Source: Bacillota bacterium
Lineage (GTDB): Bacteria; Bacillota; Sulfobacillia; JAIMAT01
Direction of reading: 5' to 3'
Length of the DNA stretch: 57,208 nt
Assembly (NCBI GenBank): GCA_029960955.1
Contig: JASBVS010000022.1
Coordinates: 1-57,208 of the forward strand
The position numbers and the translations under genes were made by a program. A model generated the notes under the pieces. It was given only the letters and a program-made list of their open reading frames with translations. It was not told the DNA's origin and searched no databases. Positions 45,516 to 55,217 of this stretch are shown piece after piece (positions within the stretch are counted from its first letter, which is position 1; every line of letters starts with the position of its first letter).

Positions 45516-45905
45516 TCACTCGTCGCGCTCCGGCGCCTCGGTCTCCTCCCGGCTGGCGGGGCGCGCGGGCGTCCCGCCGGGCGAACCGGCGCCCGAACCG
45601 CGCGTCGAGGGATGCAGGGCGAGGCGCGGCGGAGGCGCGCTCTCGAGGCGCACCGACGGGTCGCCCGCCCGCGGCGCGGCCGGGAGAGCGGGGGCGGCGG
45701 GCGCCGCCGCGACGGCGGGGAGCGGCTCGGCGCCGAAAGCCGGCGCGACGGCCCAGCGCACCAGGCGCGGGCCGAGCGCGGCCAGGGCCGCCAGGACGAG
45801 CACGGCGAGGAGCGCCAGGGCGACGGCCAGCAACCGGCCGCCCGGCCGGGCGAGACGGGCCCCGCCCCGGTCCCACCGCGCTGCTCGAGCACCCTGCCTC
45901 GTCAC
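45516..45905 (-). CDS. Small single-pass membrane protein, unknown
   Basis: About 129 residues from a GTG with GGAGGGG 5-6 bases upstream. A basic N-terminus (RQGARAARWDRGGARLARPG) precedes one helix (about 28-52), then a Pro/Ala-rich, low-complexity extracytoplasmic tail. Composition makes the coding call uncertain. It lies between degV and plsY, convergent with degV. Not recognised. Confidence 0.4.
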   Translation of the reverse strand: MTRQGARAARWDRGGARLARPGGRLLAVALALLAVLVLAALAALGPRLVRWAVAPAFGAEPLPAVAAAPAAPALPAAPRAGDPSVRLESAPPPRLALHPSTRGSGAGSPGGTPARPASREETEAPERDE

Positions 45906-46036
45906 GCGCGCCCCTCCGTCGATGCGCAAGCCTTCAGGCCGGCGCGGGTTTCCGCTTCCTCAATATACCTTTCGCCTGCAGCGGCCGCGTTGTGAACGGG
46001 TGAAGGAAGGCGAGGCTCCCCGGCGGGGCCGCCCCC

Positions 46037-46618
46037 TCAGCGGAACATGGCGTCCCAGGAGCGGCTCCGCCCCCAGCCCAGCTGGCGGAGCAGGACGGTC
46101 AGCATGACCGCCAGCGCGCTGACGGTCTGGGCCGGCGGGGCGGTGACCAGGAGCAGGACGAGGCCGACCGGGAAGCCGACGTAGCCGACGAAGGGCATCC
46201 GCCGGGTGAGGAGCGCGGCCAGCGCGCCGACGGCCGCCGCCGGCAGCATCTGGTACGGGGCGAGGACGAAGAGCGCCCCGAGCGCCGCGGCCAGTCCCCT
46301 TCCTCCCCGGAAGCGCGTGTAAAGCGGCCAGTTGTGGCCCGCCGTGGGCGCCACCGCCACCGGCAGCAGCCACCAGCCGTCGAGCGCGGCCGCGCGCGCC
46401 AGAAGCACGGGCAGCGCGCCCTTGGCCATGTCGGCCAGGAGGACGGTCACGCCCGCCACCGGCCCGGCCAGGCGCCAGGCGGCGTTCCCTCCCGGGTTCT
46501 CGCCCAGCTCCTCCGGCGTCCGTCCGCGGATCCGCCGGACCACCCAGCGAGCGGGCAGGAAGGAGCCGACCAGGTAGCCCAGGACGGTCAGCGCGGTCAC
46601 GAGGATCTCGGTCTGCAC
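46037..46618 (-). CDS. PlsY-like acyl-phosphate:glycerol-3-phosphate acyltransferase
   Basis: A 193-residue integral membrane enzyme with five helices. It transfers the acyl group from acyl-phosphate to glycerol-3-phosphate, the first step of phosphatidate synthesis. The GHNWPLYTRFRGGRGLA block matches the PlsY GHxxPxxxxFxGGKG motif, and LADMAKGALPVLLA matches the second loop. The first loop reads GENPGGNAAWR instead of the usual GSGNIGATN, so this is a divergent member and possibly a second PlsY in the genome. GTG start with GGGAGGTGG upstream. Confidence 0.85.
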   Translation of the reverse strand: MQTEILVTALTVLGYLVGSFLPARWVVRRIRGRTPEELGENPGGNAAWRLAGPVAGVTVLLADMAKGALPVLLARAAALDGWWLLPVAVAPTAGHNWPLYTRFRGGRGLAAALGALFVLAPYQMLPAAAVGALAALLTRRMPFVGYVGFPVGLVLLLVTAPPAQTVSALAVMLTVLLRQLGWGRSRSWDAMFR

Positions 46619-46675
46619 AGCCCACCTCCCGTCTTCTCGCGCGGCCTGTCCGGCCGCGCAGGCCGCCCGGGCCGC

Positions 46676-47560
46676 TCAGGAGTCGCCCGGCCGGTCGACG
46701 TACCAGGCCAGCCCCAGCGCCCCGGGGCCCGTGTAGGCGCCGATCACCGGCGTCATGGGCGCCAGCCAGAGCTCCGCCGGCCCGAGGCGCGCCAGCTGCC
46801 GGTACGCCTCCTCGGCCAGGCCGGCGTTGGCCGCGTGCAGGATGCCCACGTGGAGCCGGCTTCCTGCGCCGGCTCCCTCCGCCTCGAGATCCCGCGTCAG
46901 GCGCTCCAGGATCCGCTCCAGCCCCGCCTCCAGGCTGCCCGCCGCGCCGGCCGGCAGGATGCGCCCGTGCCGCAGGGCGATCAGCAGGCGCACGCCCAGG
47001 CTGCCGGCGGCCTGGGCGGCCAGCCAGGGGACGCGACCGCTCCGCGCCACGTACTCCAGCGTGTCCAGCACGCCCTCGAAGCGCACGCGCTCGCGCAGCT
47101 CGAGCACCCGCCGCCGCACCGCCTCCGGCGCCGCGCCGCGCCGGAGCGCGCGGGCCGCCGCCGTGGCGAGGAGAGCCTGGGCCGCGGCGGCCGTCCGGGT
47201 GTCGATCACCTCCACCCGGGCGCGCCCCGCTTCCTCCTCCAGCCGCGCCGCGCCCATCCGGACCGCGCGGGCGGTGCCGCTCAGCCGCCCGTGGACGGCC
47301 AGGAAGAGGACCCGCTCGGCGCCCTCCGTCACGCGCTTCAGGAAGCGGTACGCCTCCCCGGGAGAGGGCTGCGAGGTGAGCGCCCGCCTCCCGCTCTGCA
47401 CCAGCCAGAGATAGAACGCCTCGGGGCTGAGGTCGACCCGGTCCCGGTAGCTCACCCCGTCCAGGGTGACCGTGAGCGGAAGGATGGCGATGCCCAGCTC
47501 GCCGGCCAGGTCGGCCGGCAGAGCGGCCACGCTGTCCGTCGCCACAGCCAGCAGCTCCAC
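46676..47560 (-). CDS. DegV-family fatty-acid-binding protein (second)
   Basis: A 294-residue DegV protein, diverged from the one at 44643. Motifs are LAVATDSVAALPADLAGELG, ALTSQPSPGEAYRFLKRVTE, LFLAVHGRLSGTARAVRMGA, VEVIDTRTAAAAQALLATAA and VLDTLEYVARSGRVPWLAAQ, with the C-terminal GAYTGPGALGLAWY. The SQPSP loop contains the fatty-acid-binding Ser position. It is 58 bases upstream of plsY on the same strand, so the pair is probably one operon. Confidence 0.92.
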   Translation of the reverse strand: MELLAVATDSVAALPADLAGELGIAILPLTVTLDGVSYRDRVDLSPEAFYLWLVQSGRRALTSQPSPGEAYRFLKRVTEGAERVLFLAVHGRLSGTARAVRMGAARLEEEAGRARVEVIDTRTAAAAQALLATAAARALRRGAAPEAVRRRVLELRERVRFEGVLDTLEYVARSGRVPWLAAQAAGSLGVRLLIALRHGRILPAGAAGSLEAGLERILERLTRDLEAEGAGAGSRLHVGILHAANAGLAEEAYRQLARLGPAELWLAPMTPVIGAYTGPGALGLAWYVDRPGDS

Positions 47561-47632
47561 GGTCGCCTCACCCTCGCCTCCATTCCACCCGGACGGCCGA
47601 ACTCCTCGGCGCGCGGCCCCGGCGGGCGACGC

Positions 47633-49819
47633 TCAGCCGGGCCGCCCCGGGACGAAGGCGGTCTCCTCCCCCTCCGCCACCCGGCGCCGCTCCTCCTGCA
47701 CGGCGGCCCCGCGCCCCGGCCGGAGACGCACTTCCAGGGCCTCTTCTCCCGGCAGCCGCCGCACCTCCAGCTCCAGCCGCCCTTCGCCCAGCTCCAGCCC
47801 GCGGAGGCGGAGGGCGTCCGGGCGCCCCACCCCCTTCGGGCCGCCCAGGAAGGGGCGCAGCCGGAGCCGGCCCGTGACGGCGTCCACCTCCAGTCCGAGA
47901 AGGGCGGTCAGCAGCAGGAAGGGCGCTCCGGCCGCCCACGCCTGCGGCCGGCAGGCGGACGGATACGCCTCGGGGCGGGCGTCCCCCCGCCCTTCCCCCG
48001 CGCCCCTGGAGCGGCCGGAGAAGCACTCCGGCAGGCGCCGGGCAGGCAGCGCGGCGCCCGCCTGCAGGAGCGCCGTGGCCAGGGTGAAGGCTTCCTCGAG
48101 CAGGCCGTAGCGCGCCAGGCCGGCGGCGGCGACGGCCGTGTCGTGGGGCCAGACCGCGCCGCGGTGATAGGCGAGCGGGTCGTAGGCCGGGTTGGCGGAC
48201 GAGAGCGTGCGCAGCCCCCAGCCGCTGAAGAGGTCGGGAGCGAGGAGCCGCCGCGCCACCTGCGCGGCCCGCCCGGGCGCGGGCACCCCCGCCCAGAGCA
48301 GGTGGGCCGCGTTCGAGGCGACCGCCCCCGCCACGCGCCGCCGCCCGCCGCCCGGGGAGCCCAGAGCCAGGGCGTAGGTCCCTTCCTCGGGAAGCCAGAA
48401 GCGCTCCTCGATCCGCTCCGCCAGCGACGCCGCCTCGCGCCGCAGGGCGGCCGCGCGTCCGGCCTCGCCCAGCTCCTCCAGGACGGCCGACCAGGCGCGC
48501 AGGGCGGCGACCACGTAGCCCTGCACCTCCACCGCCGCCAGCGGCGGCTCGACGGGCCGACCGTCCGCGTCCACCATCGAGTCCGCGGAGTCCTTCCAGG
48601 CCTGCGTGCGCAGGCCGCCCGGTCCGTGCTCCCGGGCGTGCGGCTCGAAGCAAAGGAAGCCGTCCGGATCCCGGCTCCGCGTCCGCTCGATCCAGGCCAG
48701 CGCCCGCTCGACGGCGGGACGGATCCGCTCCAGCCAGTCCCGGTCGCCGCTACGCCGCCAGGTCTCCGCGGCCAGCCAGACGAAGAGCGGCGTCGCGTCG
48801 ACGGAGCCGTAGTACCGCCCGTACGGCAGCCGCCCGGCGCCGGTCGCCTCGCCGAAGCGGAGCTCGTGCGGGATGCGCCCGGGTGCCTCCTCGCGCCACG
48901 CTTCCTCCCGCCGGCCCTGCCAGGCGGCCAGCGTGGCGAGCGTCGCCCGGGCCAGCGCCGGGCGGTAGGGCAGGAGCTCGAAGGCCGTCAGCAGCGCGTC
49001 CCGGCCGAAGACGGCCGCGAACCAGGGGGCACCCGCCACCACGGTCGCGCCCTGGCCCAGGTCGACGGAGAGGTCGGCCAAGTCCCGCTCGGCCCGGCGG
49101 AAGACCGCCGCCCACTCCGCGCGGCCGCCCGGCGGCCCCTCGAGCCGCAGCCGCGCGCCGCCGGCGAGCCGGGCGCGGCGGCGCCCGCGGGCTCGCCGGG
49201 CGGGATCCGGCACCGGGGCGGGCGCGGGGGGCTCCGGCCCGACCGGCGGCCTGCGGCCCGGCAGGAGCACTAGCCTGATCGCGGCCTCCCCGCCGGCCGG
49301 AAGCGTCAACCGCCAGCCCGCCGTCCGCTCGTCCAGCTCCCCGGGCGCCGGTTCGAAGCGGATCTCGAGCGCCCGCTCGACGCCGTCGGCTCCGGCGGAG
49401 CGCAGGCGAAGCAAGCCGGCCCGGCCGTCCGCCTCCGTCTCCACCCGCCGCGGGAGCGGCTCGACGAAGCCGCGCACCTCCATCAGGTCGGCGAAGTCCG
49501 CCGCGAGCGCCAGCTCCACCCGTGCCGGAAGCGGCTCGTCGCCGGGCGCCCGCAGCCGCAGCTCCAGAACGGCACCCTCCTCGTCCAGGCGGAGGCGGCT
49601 TCGCCGCCGGAGCCGGCCGCCGCCCGCGGGAAGCGTCACTCTCCACTCGAGGCGCGAGAGCAGGCGCGTGTCCCAGGCGTAGAAGCCCTCGCTCCCTCCG
49701 GGACGGATCTCGCCGCCTCGCCCGGCCAGCCAGAGCTTCGTCCCGGCCACCATCACCCGGGCCGGCATGGCGGGGTTCCGCGGAGCGGCCGGCCTCAGCC
49801 GGGCACCTCTCTTGTTCAC
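47633..49819 (-). CDS. Glycogen-debranching-type amylo-alpha-1,6-glucosidase family protein
   Basis: A protein of about 728 residues. An N-terminal GDE_N_bis-type beta domain (GGSEGFYAWDTRLLSRLEWR) leads to an (alpha/alpha)6 catalytic barrel. Supporting motifs are PWFAAVFGRDALLTAFELLP, IPHELRFGEATGAGRLPYGR, YGSVDATPLFVWLAAETWRR, QAWKDSADSMVDADGRPVEP and YDPLAYHRGAVWPHDTAVAA. The family acts on alpha-1,6 branches or on related glucosides. The GTG at 49819 has GAGGAG close upstream; an ATG at 49768 is an alternative nearer the conserved start. A Pro/Arg-rich insertion separates the two domains. Confidence 0.87.
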   Translation of the reverse strand: MNKRGARLRPAAPRNPAMPARVMVAGTKLWLAGRGGEIRPGGSEGFYAWDTRLLSRLEWRVTLPAGGGRLRRRSRLRLDEEGAVLELRLRAPGDEPLPARVELALAADFADLMEVRGFVEPLPRRVETEADGRAGLLRLRSAGADGVERALEIRFEPAPGELDERTAGWRLTLPAGGEAAIRLVLLPGRRPPVGPEPPAPAPVPDPARRARGRRRARLAGGARLRLEGPPGGRAEWAAVFRRAERDLADLSVDLGQGATVVAGAPWFAAVFGRDALLTAFELLPYRPALARATLATLAAWQGRREEAWREEAPGRIPHELRFGEATGAGRLPYGRYYGSVDATPLFVWLAAETWRRSGDRDWLERIRPAVERALAWIERTRSRDPDGFLCFEPHAREHGPGGLRTQAWKDSADSMVDADGRPVEPPLAAVEVQGYVVAALRAWSAVLEELGEAGRAAALRREAASLAERIEERFWLPEEGTYALALGSPGGGRRRVAGAVASNAAHLLWAGVPAPGRAAQVARRLLAPDLFSGWGLRTLSSANPAYDPLAYHRGAVWPHDTAVAAAGLARYGLLEEAFTLATALLQAGAALPARRLPECFSGRSRGAGEGRGDARPEAYPSACRPQAWAAGAPFLLLTALLGLEVDAVTGRLRLRPFLGGPKGVGRPDALRLRGLELGEGRLELEVRRLPGEEALEVRLRPGRGAAVQEERRRVAEGEETAFVPGRPG

Positions 49820-50012
49820 GTGCTCCTCGGCCAGCGCAGCGCCACCTCCAGCCCTCCCCGGAGCGGATCGCTTGCGGTGCATCGATCGGGAGACCCCCGT
49901 TCCCCACGCGGAGAAGGTAGCACGGGAGGCTAGAATGGGGCCACCTCCGCGGGTGCGGCGACCGGCCGCGCCTCGGGCGGGCGCGTGCTCCGGGTCAGGG
50001 GAGTGACTCGCC

Positions 50013-51641
50013 GTGGCTGCCGGCAACAGGTGGGATCTGGACTTCGAGGCGCTCGTGGCGGGGCTCTTTGCGTCGCTCGGCTACCGGGTCGAGCTCATAC
50101 CGGGGCTCCGCGACCGTGGCATGGACGTTCTCGTCTATGATCCCGGGGACGACCGGCGTCCGCGATACGTCGTGCAATGCGAGGACGGGTATTACCCGGT
50201 GGGCGTCAAGGCCGTCCGGGAGGTTTTCGCGGCTCGCGCCCGGACCGGGGCCCGACAGGGCGTGCTCGCGGTGAGCCGCGACATCGCGCGCGAGGCCGAG
50301 CGGGCGGCGACGGAGCTGGGCGTCCTGGTCTGCCGCGTCGACCCCGGGGACCCGTTGCTGGAAGGCATCCCGCCCGCTGGCGAGCCCGTGCCCGTCCCGG
50401 ATCGCCTGGCCGTCCCGCCCGCCGCGACGGCACGACCGGCGCACGGGGCAAGGGGGAGCCGCCGGGCCGGCTGGCCGGACATCGGGCACCTCGAGGCGGC
50501 CACGACCCAGCCGGTCGGCGGGGCGTCCGGCTTCCGCGCTGCTCCGCCGCGTAGACGCGAAGAGCGGCTCGGGAGGAAGAGCGCCCTCCCGTGGTGGAGG
50601 GCGGCGCTCTGGGCGTCGCTCGCGCTGGCGGTCGCGCTGGCGTTCTGGACGTGGCACGCACGCCCGTGGCTTCCGACGGCTGCGGTTTCCGCCCCGGCGA
50701 CGGCGGGCGCCCCGACCGCGCTCTCGACGAGCGCTGCGGGGCAGTCGGCCGCCGCGGCGCCCGATCCGCCCACCGGACTCACCGCGGTCGCCGTCGGCGA
50801 CGACTCGGTCCAGCTCTCCTGGAACGACGCCCAGGGGGCCGACCGCTACGTCGTGCTGCGCGATGGCCAGCCCGTCGCCACCGTGCGCGATCCGCGCTTC
50901 ACGGACCAGGGTCTCCCCAGCGACCACGTCTTCCAGTACGCGGTCGAGGCCGAGGGAGCCGGCGGGGTGAGCCCGCCGACTTCCCCGGTCTCGGTCCACA
51001 CCACCGTCCCGTGGAGCACCCTCCACGCGCGTTACGCGGACTCGGTGGTGATCGTGCGCACGTATCCTTCCTGGTTGGGGCCGCTCGGGGGGACGATCGG
51101 CGGCACGGGCTGGTTCGCCCCCGGGGGCTACGTGGTGACGGCCTGGCATGTCGTCCAGAAGGCGCACTACGTGATCGAGGTGACGCTCCAGGACGACGGT
51201 CCGGGGTCGAGCACCGGCTTCCACGGCCAGACCTACCGCGCCCACGTCGTCGCGGCGGACCGGGCGCACGACCTCGCCCTCCTCGCGCTGGACAGCGGCT
51301 GGTCGGGCCCGGCCCTGCCGATCGGTGACTCCTCCCGGCTGGAACCCGCCCAGCCCGTGGCGATCCTCGGCCACCCGGGGCTGGAGGCCGAGACGCTGAC
51401 CACCGGGCAGGTGCTGGCCGTGCATCAGACCTATACCATCCAGGGGTACGGGAAGATCCAAGATATGTTCGCGATCGACGCGGGCTCCGTCGGCGGCAAC
51501 TCGGGCAGCCCGGTGCTCGACCACTACGGGCGCGTGGTCGGCGTGGTGGAGGGGGGCATGCCGAACAACGGCAACCAGGCGGTGGCGGTGCCGGTCGGAT
51601 ACGCGGTCCTGCTGATGCAGAGCGCCTCACAGGGGGGCTGA
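50013..51641 (+). CDS. Membrane protein fusing an Mrr-like nuclease domain, FN3 and a trypsin-like protease
   Basis: A 542-residue multidomain protein. Residues 1-110 look like an Mrr-type restriction-endonuclease fold: FEALVAGLFASLGYRVELIP, D38 in RDRGMDVLVYD, then 54-57 VQCE, where Mrr has QxK. One helix follows at 194-213, then an FN3 domain (251-330: PDPPTGLTAVAVGDDSVQLS through YAVEAEGAGG). The C-terminal trypsin-like protease (335-540) has the full triad: His379 in VVTAWHVV, Asp420 in RAHDLALLAL and Ser497 in GGNSGSPV. The GTG start has GGGGAG upstream. Predicted topology is nuclease-like domain inside, protease outside. No PDZ domain. Function unknown; see findings. Confidence 0.85.
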   Translation: MAAGNRWDLDFEALVAGLFASLGYRVELIPGLRDRGMDVLVYDPGDDRRPRYVVQCEDGYYPVGVKAVREVFAARARTGARQGVLAVSRDIAREAERAATELGVLVCRVDPGDPLLEGIPPAGEPVPVPDRLAVPPAATARPAHGARGSRRAGWPDIGHLEAATTQPVGGASGFRAAPPRRREERLGRKSALPWWRAALWASLALAVALAFWTWHARPWLPTAAVSAPATAGAPTALSTSAAGQSAAAAPDPPTGLTAVAVGDDSVQLSWNDAQGADRYVVLRDGQPVATVRDPRFTDQGLPSDHVFQYAVEAEGAGGVSPPTSPVSVHTTVPWSTLHARYADSVVIVRTYPSWLGPLGGTIGGTGWFAPGGYVVTAWHVVQKAHYVIEVTLQDDGPGSSTGFHGQTYRAHVVAADRAHDLALLALDSGWSGPALPIGDSSRLEPAQPVAILGHPGLEAETLTTGQVLAVHQTYTIQGYGKIQDMFAIDAGSVGGNSGSPVLDHYGRVVGVVEGGMPNNGNQAVAVPVGYAVLLMQSASQGG

Positions 51642-51721
51642 AGGCGGGGCCTCATCCTTGGCTGGAGTGCGCTGCCACGGGCAGTCCCGGTTGCGCCGGG
51701 TCGAAGCGGGCCCGCAGGTGG

Positions 51722-54700
51722 TTGAAGCGGCTGTGGGGCCGAGCTGGGCAAGACGACGGTCGCCATCTACGCCGAGGCGGACCTGACCTCGCTCCACCGG
51801 CTCAAGGCGGACGAAGCCTACCTCGTGGGGCAGGGCCGCTCCCCCGTGGAGGCCTACCTGGACATCGAGGGCATCGTCCGCCTGGCGAAGGCGAAGCGGG
51901 TGGACGCCATCCACCCGGGGTACGGCTTCCTCGCGGAGAACGCGGACTTCGCCCGGGCGTGCCGCGCGGCGGGGATCGCCTTCATCGGGCCGGAGCCCCG
52001 CCATCTCCAGCTCTTCGGCGACAAGCTGGCCGCCCGCCGCCTGGCGCGCGAGGCGGGGGTGCCCGTCCTGCCGGGGACGGAGGAGCCGGTGGAGGACGAG
52101 GAGGAGGCGCTCGCCTTCGCGCGGGAGCACGGCTTCCCGCTCATGGTCAAGGCGGTGGCGGGCGGGGGCGGACGCGGCGTCCGCCTCGTGCGCACGCCGG
52201 AGGAGCTGCGCGAGGCGCTGGCGGCGGCGCGGCGCGAGGCGGCCGGCGCCTTCGGGCGGGCCGACGTCTACCTCGAGGTGGCGCTGGAGCACCCCAAGCA
52301 CGTCGAGGTGCAGATCCTGGCGGACGCGGCCGGCACCGTGATCGACCTGGGCGAGCGCGACTGCTCGGTCCAGCGGCGCCACCAGAAGATCGTGGAGATG
52401 GCGCCGGCCGCCGGCCTCGACCCGGGGCTCCGCCGCGAGCTGCGCCGCGCCGCGGTGGAGCTGATGCGCCGCGCCGGCTACGTCAACGCGGGCACCGTCG
52501 AGTTCCTGGTCGGCGCGGACGGCCGCTTCGCCTTCATCGAGGTCAACCCCCGCATCCAGGTGGAGCACACCGTCACCGAGCTGGTGACGGGCGCCGACCT
52601 GGTCCAGGCGCAGATCCGCATCGCCGAGGGCTGGGAGATCCGGGAGCTGGGCGGGATCCTGCCGGAGCCCGGGCGGCTCGAGCCGCGCGGCGTGGCCATC
52701 CAGTGCCGGGTGACCAGCGAGGATCCCGCGGCCGGCTTCATGCCCGACACGGGGCGGATCACGGCCTTCCGCGCGCCCGGCGGCTTCGGCGTCCGGCTCG
52801 ACGTGGGCGCCGGCCACCCGGGAGCCGAGGTGACGCCCTGGTACGACCCGGTGCTGGTCAAGGTGAGCACGTGGGGTCCGACGCTGGAGCAGGCGGCGGC
52901 CAAGATGCACCGCGCGCTGCGGGAGTTCCGCGTGCGCGGCGTGCGCACCAACCTGCCCTTCCTGGAGAACGTGGTGCGCCACCCGGACTTCCTGGCCGGG
53001 CGCGCCACCGTCGACTTCGTGGAGAGCCACCCCGAGCTCTTCCGCTTCCCGCCCCGCCGCGACCGGGGCTCGAAGCTCCTCCGCTACATCGGCGAGGTGA
53101 CGGTCAACGGCGCCGCCTTCGCCGGCATCCCCGCCGGGGCGGCGAAGCCCGCCCTCGCGGCGGCGCCCGCGTTCCGGCCCGCCCGCACCCGCGAGCGGGC
53201 GACCGGGGCGGAGGGCGAGCCCGATCCGTGGGCGGGCCGCTCGCCGCGCCGCCTCCTCGAGGAAGAGGGACCGGAGGCGCTGGCGCACTGGGCGCTGGAG
53301 CGGCGCGAGCTGCTCCTCTGCGACACGAGCATGCGCGACGCCCACCAGTCGCTCCTGGCCACGCGGCTGCGCACCGCCGACCTGGCGGCGCTGGCCGAGG
53401 TGGCCGCCGCCCCGGCGCGGCGCCTCTTCGCCCTGGAGGTCTGGGGAGGCGCCACCTTCGACAGCGCCTACCGCTTCCTGCGCGAGGATCCCTGGGCGCG
53501 GCTGGAGGAGCTGCGCCGCCGCCTGCCGGAGACGCTCTTCATGATGCTCCTGCGCGGGCAGAGCCTGGTCGGCTACGGCGCCTACCCCGACAACCTGGTG
53601 CGCGCCTTCGTCCGCGAGGCGGCGGGGGCGGGCGTCGACCTCTTCCGCATCTTCGACAGCCTCAACGACCTGGAGAACATGCGCGTGGCGCTGGAGGCGG
53701 TGCGCGAGGCGGGCAAGGTGGCCGAGGTCGCCATCTGCTACACGGGCGACCTGCTGGAGCCGGGGCGGCGCCGCTACGACCTCGCCTACTACGTCCGCCT
53801 GGCGCGGGAGGCCGCGCGGGCGGGGGCCCACTTCCTCGCCATCAAGGACATGGCGGGGCTCCTCAAGCCGGAGGCGGCGCGGCGGCTGGTCTCGGCGCTC
53901 AAGGAAGCGGTCGACCTCCCGATCCACCTCCACACCCACGACACCGCCGGCACCGGCGTGGCCACCGTGCTGCGCGCGGCCGAGGCCGGCCTCGACCTGG
54001 CCGACGGGGCGGTCGGCGCCGTCGCCGGGGGCAGCTCGCAGCCGAGCCTGCAGGCGATCCTCGCCGGCCTGGAAGGAAGCGACCGCCATCCCGGCCTGGG
54101 CGCGCGCGACCTGGAGCCCTGGGACCTCGCCTGGCGGCGCCTCCGCCGCGCCTACGCGCCCTTCGAGGCCGAGCCGGGCGGCCCGGACGCCTCGGTCTAC
54201 CGCTTCCAGGTGCCCGGCGGCCAGCTGACCAACCTCCGCCAGCAGGCCCAGGCGCTGGGCCTGGGCGAGCGCTGGGAGGAGGTGCTGGAGGCCTATGCGG
54301 CCGTCGACCGCCTCCTGGGCGAGCCGGTCAAGGTGACGCCCAGCTCCAAGATGGTGGGCGACTTCGCGCTCTGGATGGTGCAGCGCGGGCTGACGCCCGA
54401 GGAGGTGGAGGCGCGGGCGGAAGAGCTGGACTTCCCCGCCTCGGTGGTCCAGTACTTCCGCGGCCTCCTGGGGCGGCCGCCCTACGGCTACCCCGAGCGC
54501 CTGCGCCGGGGCGCCCTCAAGGGCGAGCCGCCCGTGGAGGGCCGGCCCGGAGCCGCCCTGCCGCCGGCCGACTTCGAGGGGGCGGCGAAGCGGCTGGCCC
54601 GCCTGATGGGCCGCATCCCCACCTCGCGCGAGGTGATCTCCTGGCTGCTCTTCCCGGAGGCCTTCGAGGCCTTCCTCGCGCACCACGAGCGCTACGGCGA

Positions 54701-55205
54701 CACCTCGGTGCTGGAGACGCCGGTCTTCTTCTACGGGCTCGCGCCCGGCGAGAGCACGACGGCCGAGATCGAGCCGGGCAAGCGGCTCTTCATCCGCCTG
54801 AACGCCGTCGGCGAGCCCGACGGGCGGGGCGAGCGGACGCTCTACTTCGAGCTGAACGGCTCGCCGCGCGAGACGCGGGTGCTCGACCGGCGCCTGGCGC
54901 CCGCCCGCCCGGCGCGGCCCAAGGCGGACCCGGCCGACCCGGCGCAGGTGGGCGCGGTGCTCCGCGGCCGCCTCGCCCGCCTGCGCGTCCGGGAAGGGGA
55001 GCCGGTCCGCCGGGGGCAGCCGCTTCTCGTGCTCGAGGCGATGAAGATGGAGACGACCATGACCGCGCCCCTGGACGGGCGCGTCGCCTCGATCCGGGTG
55101 CGCGAGGGGGAGGAAGTGGAGCCGGGCGACCTCCTTCTGCTCCTCGAGCCGCTGCCCGGGGGGCGGGCGGAGAGCGCGGCCGACGGGGCGGCCGGCAGCC
55201 GCTGA
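51722..55205 (+). CDS. pyc: Pyruvate carboxylase with a damaged 5' end
   Basis: Biotin-dependent enzyme making oxaloacetate from pyruvate and bicarbonate. From 51741 the frame reads ELGKTTVAIYAEADLTSLHR and continues through the biotin carboxylase (IHPGYGFLAENADFARACRA, KAVAGGGGRGVRLV, EVNPRIQVEHTVTE), the carboxyltransferase (LLCDTSMRDAHQSLLATRLR, RIFDSLNDLENMRVALEAVR, LHTHDTAGTG) and the biotin site LEAMKMETTM (Lys codon 55044-55046). The expected N-terminal VANRGEIAIRIFRA is absent: after TTG-AAG-CGG-CTG (51722) only a few bases remain and the frame is shifted, with a TGA at 51723 in the main frame. The first in-frame start is GTG 51825, which would remove a structural part of the carboxylase. 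Confidence 0.9.
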
Positions 55206-55217
55206 GCGGCCGCCGGC

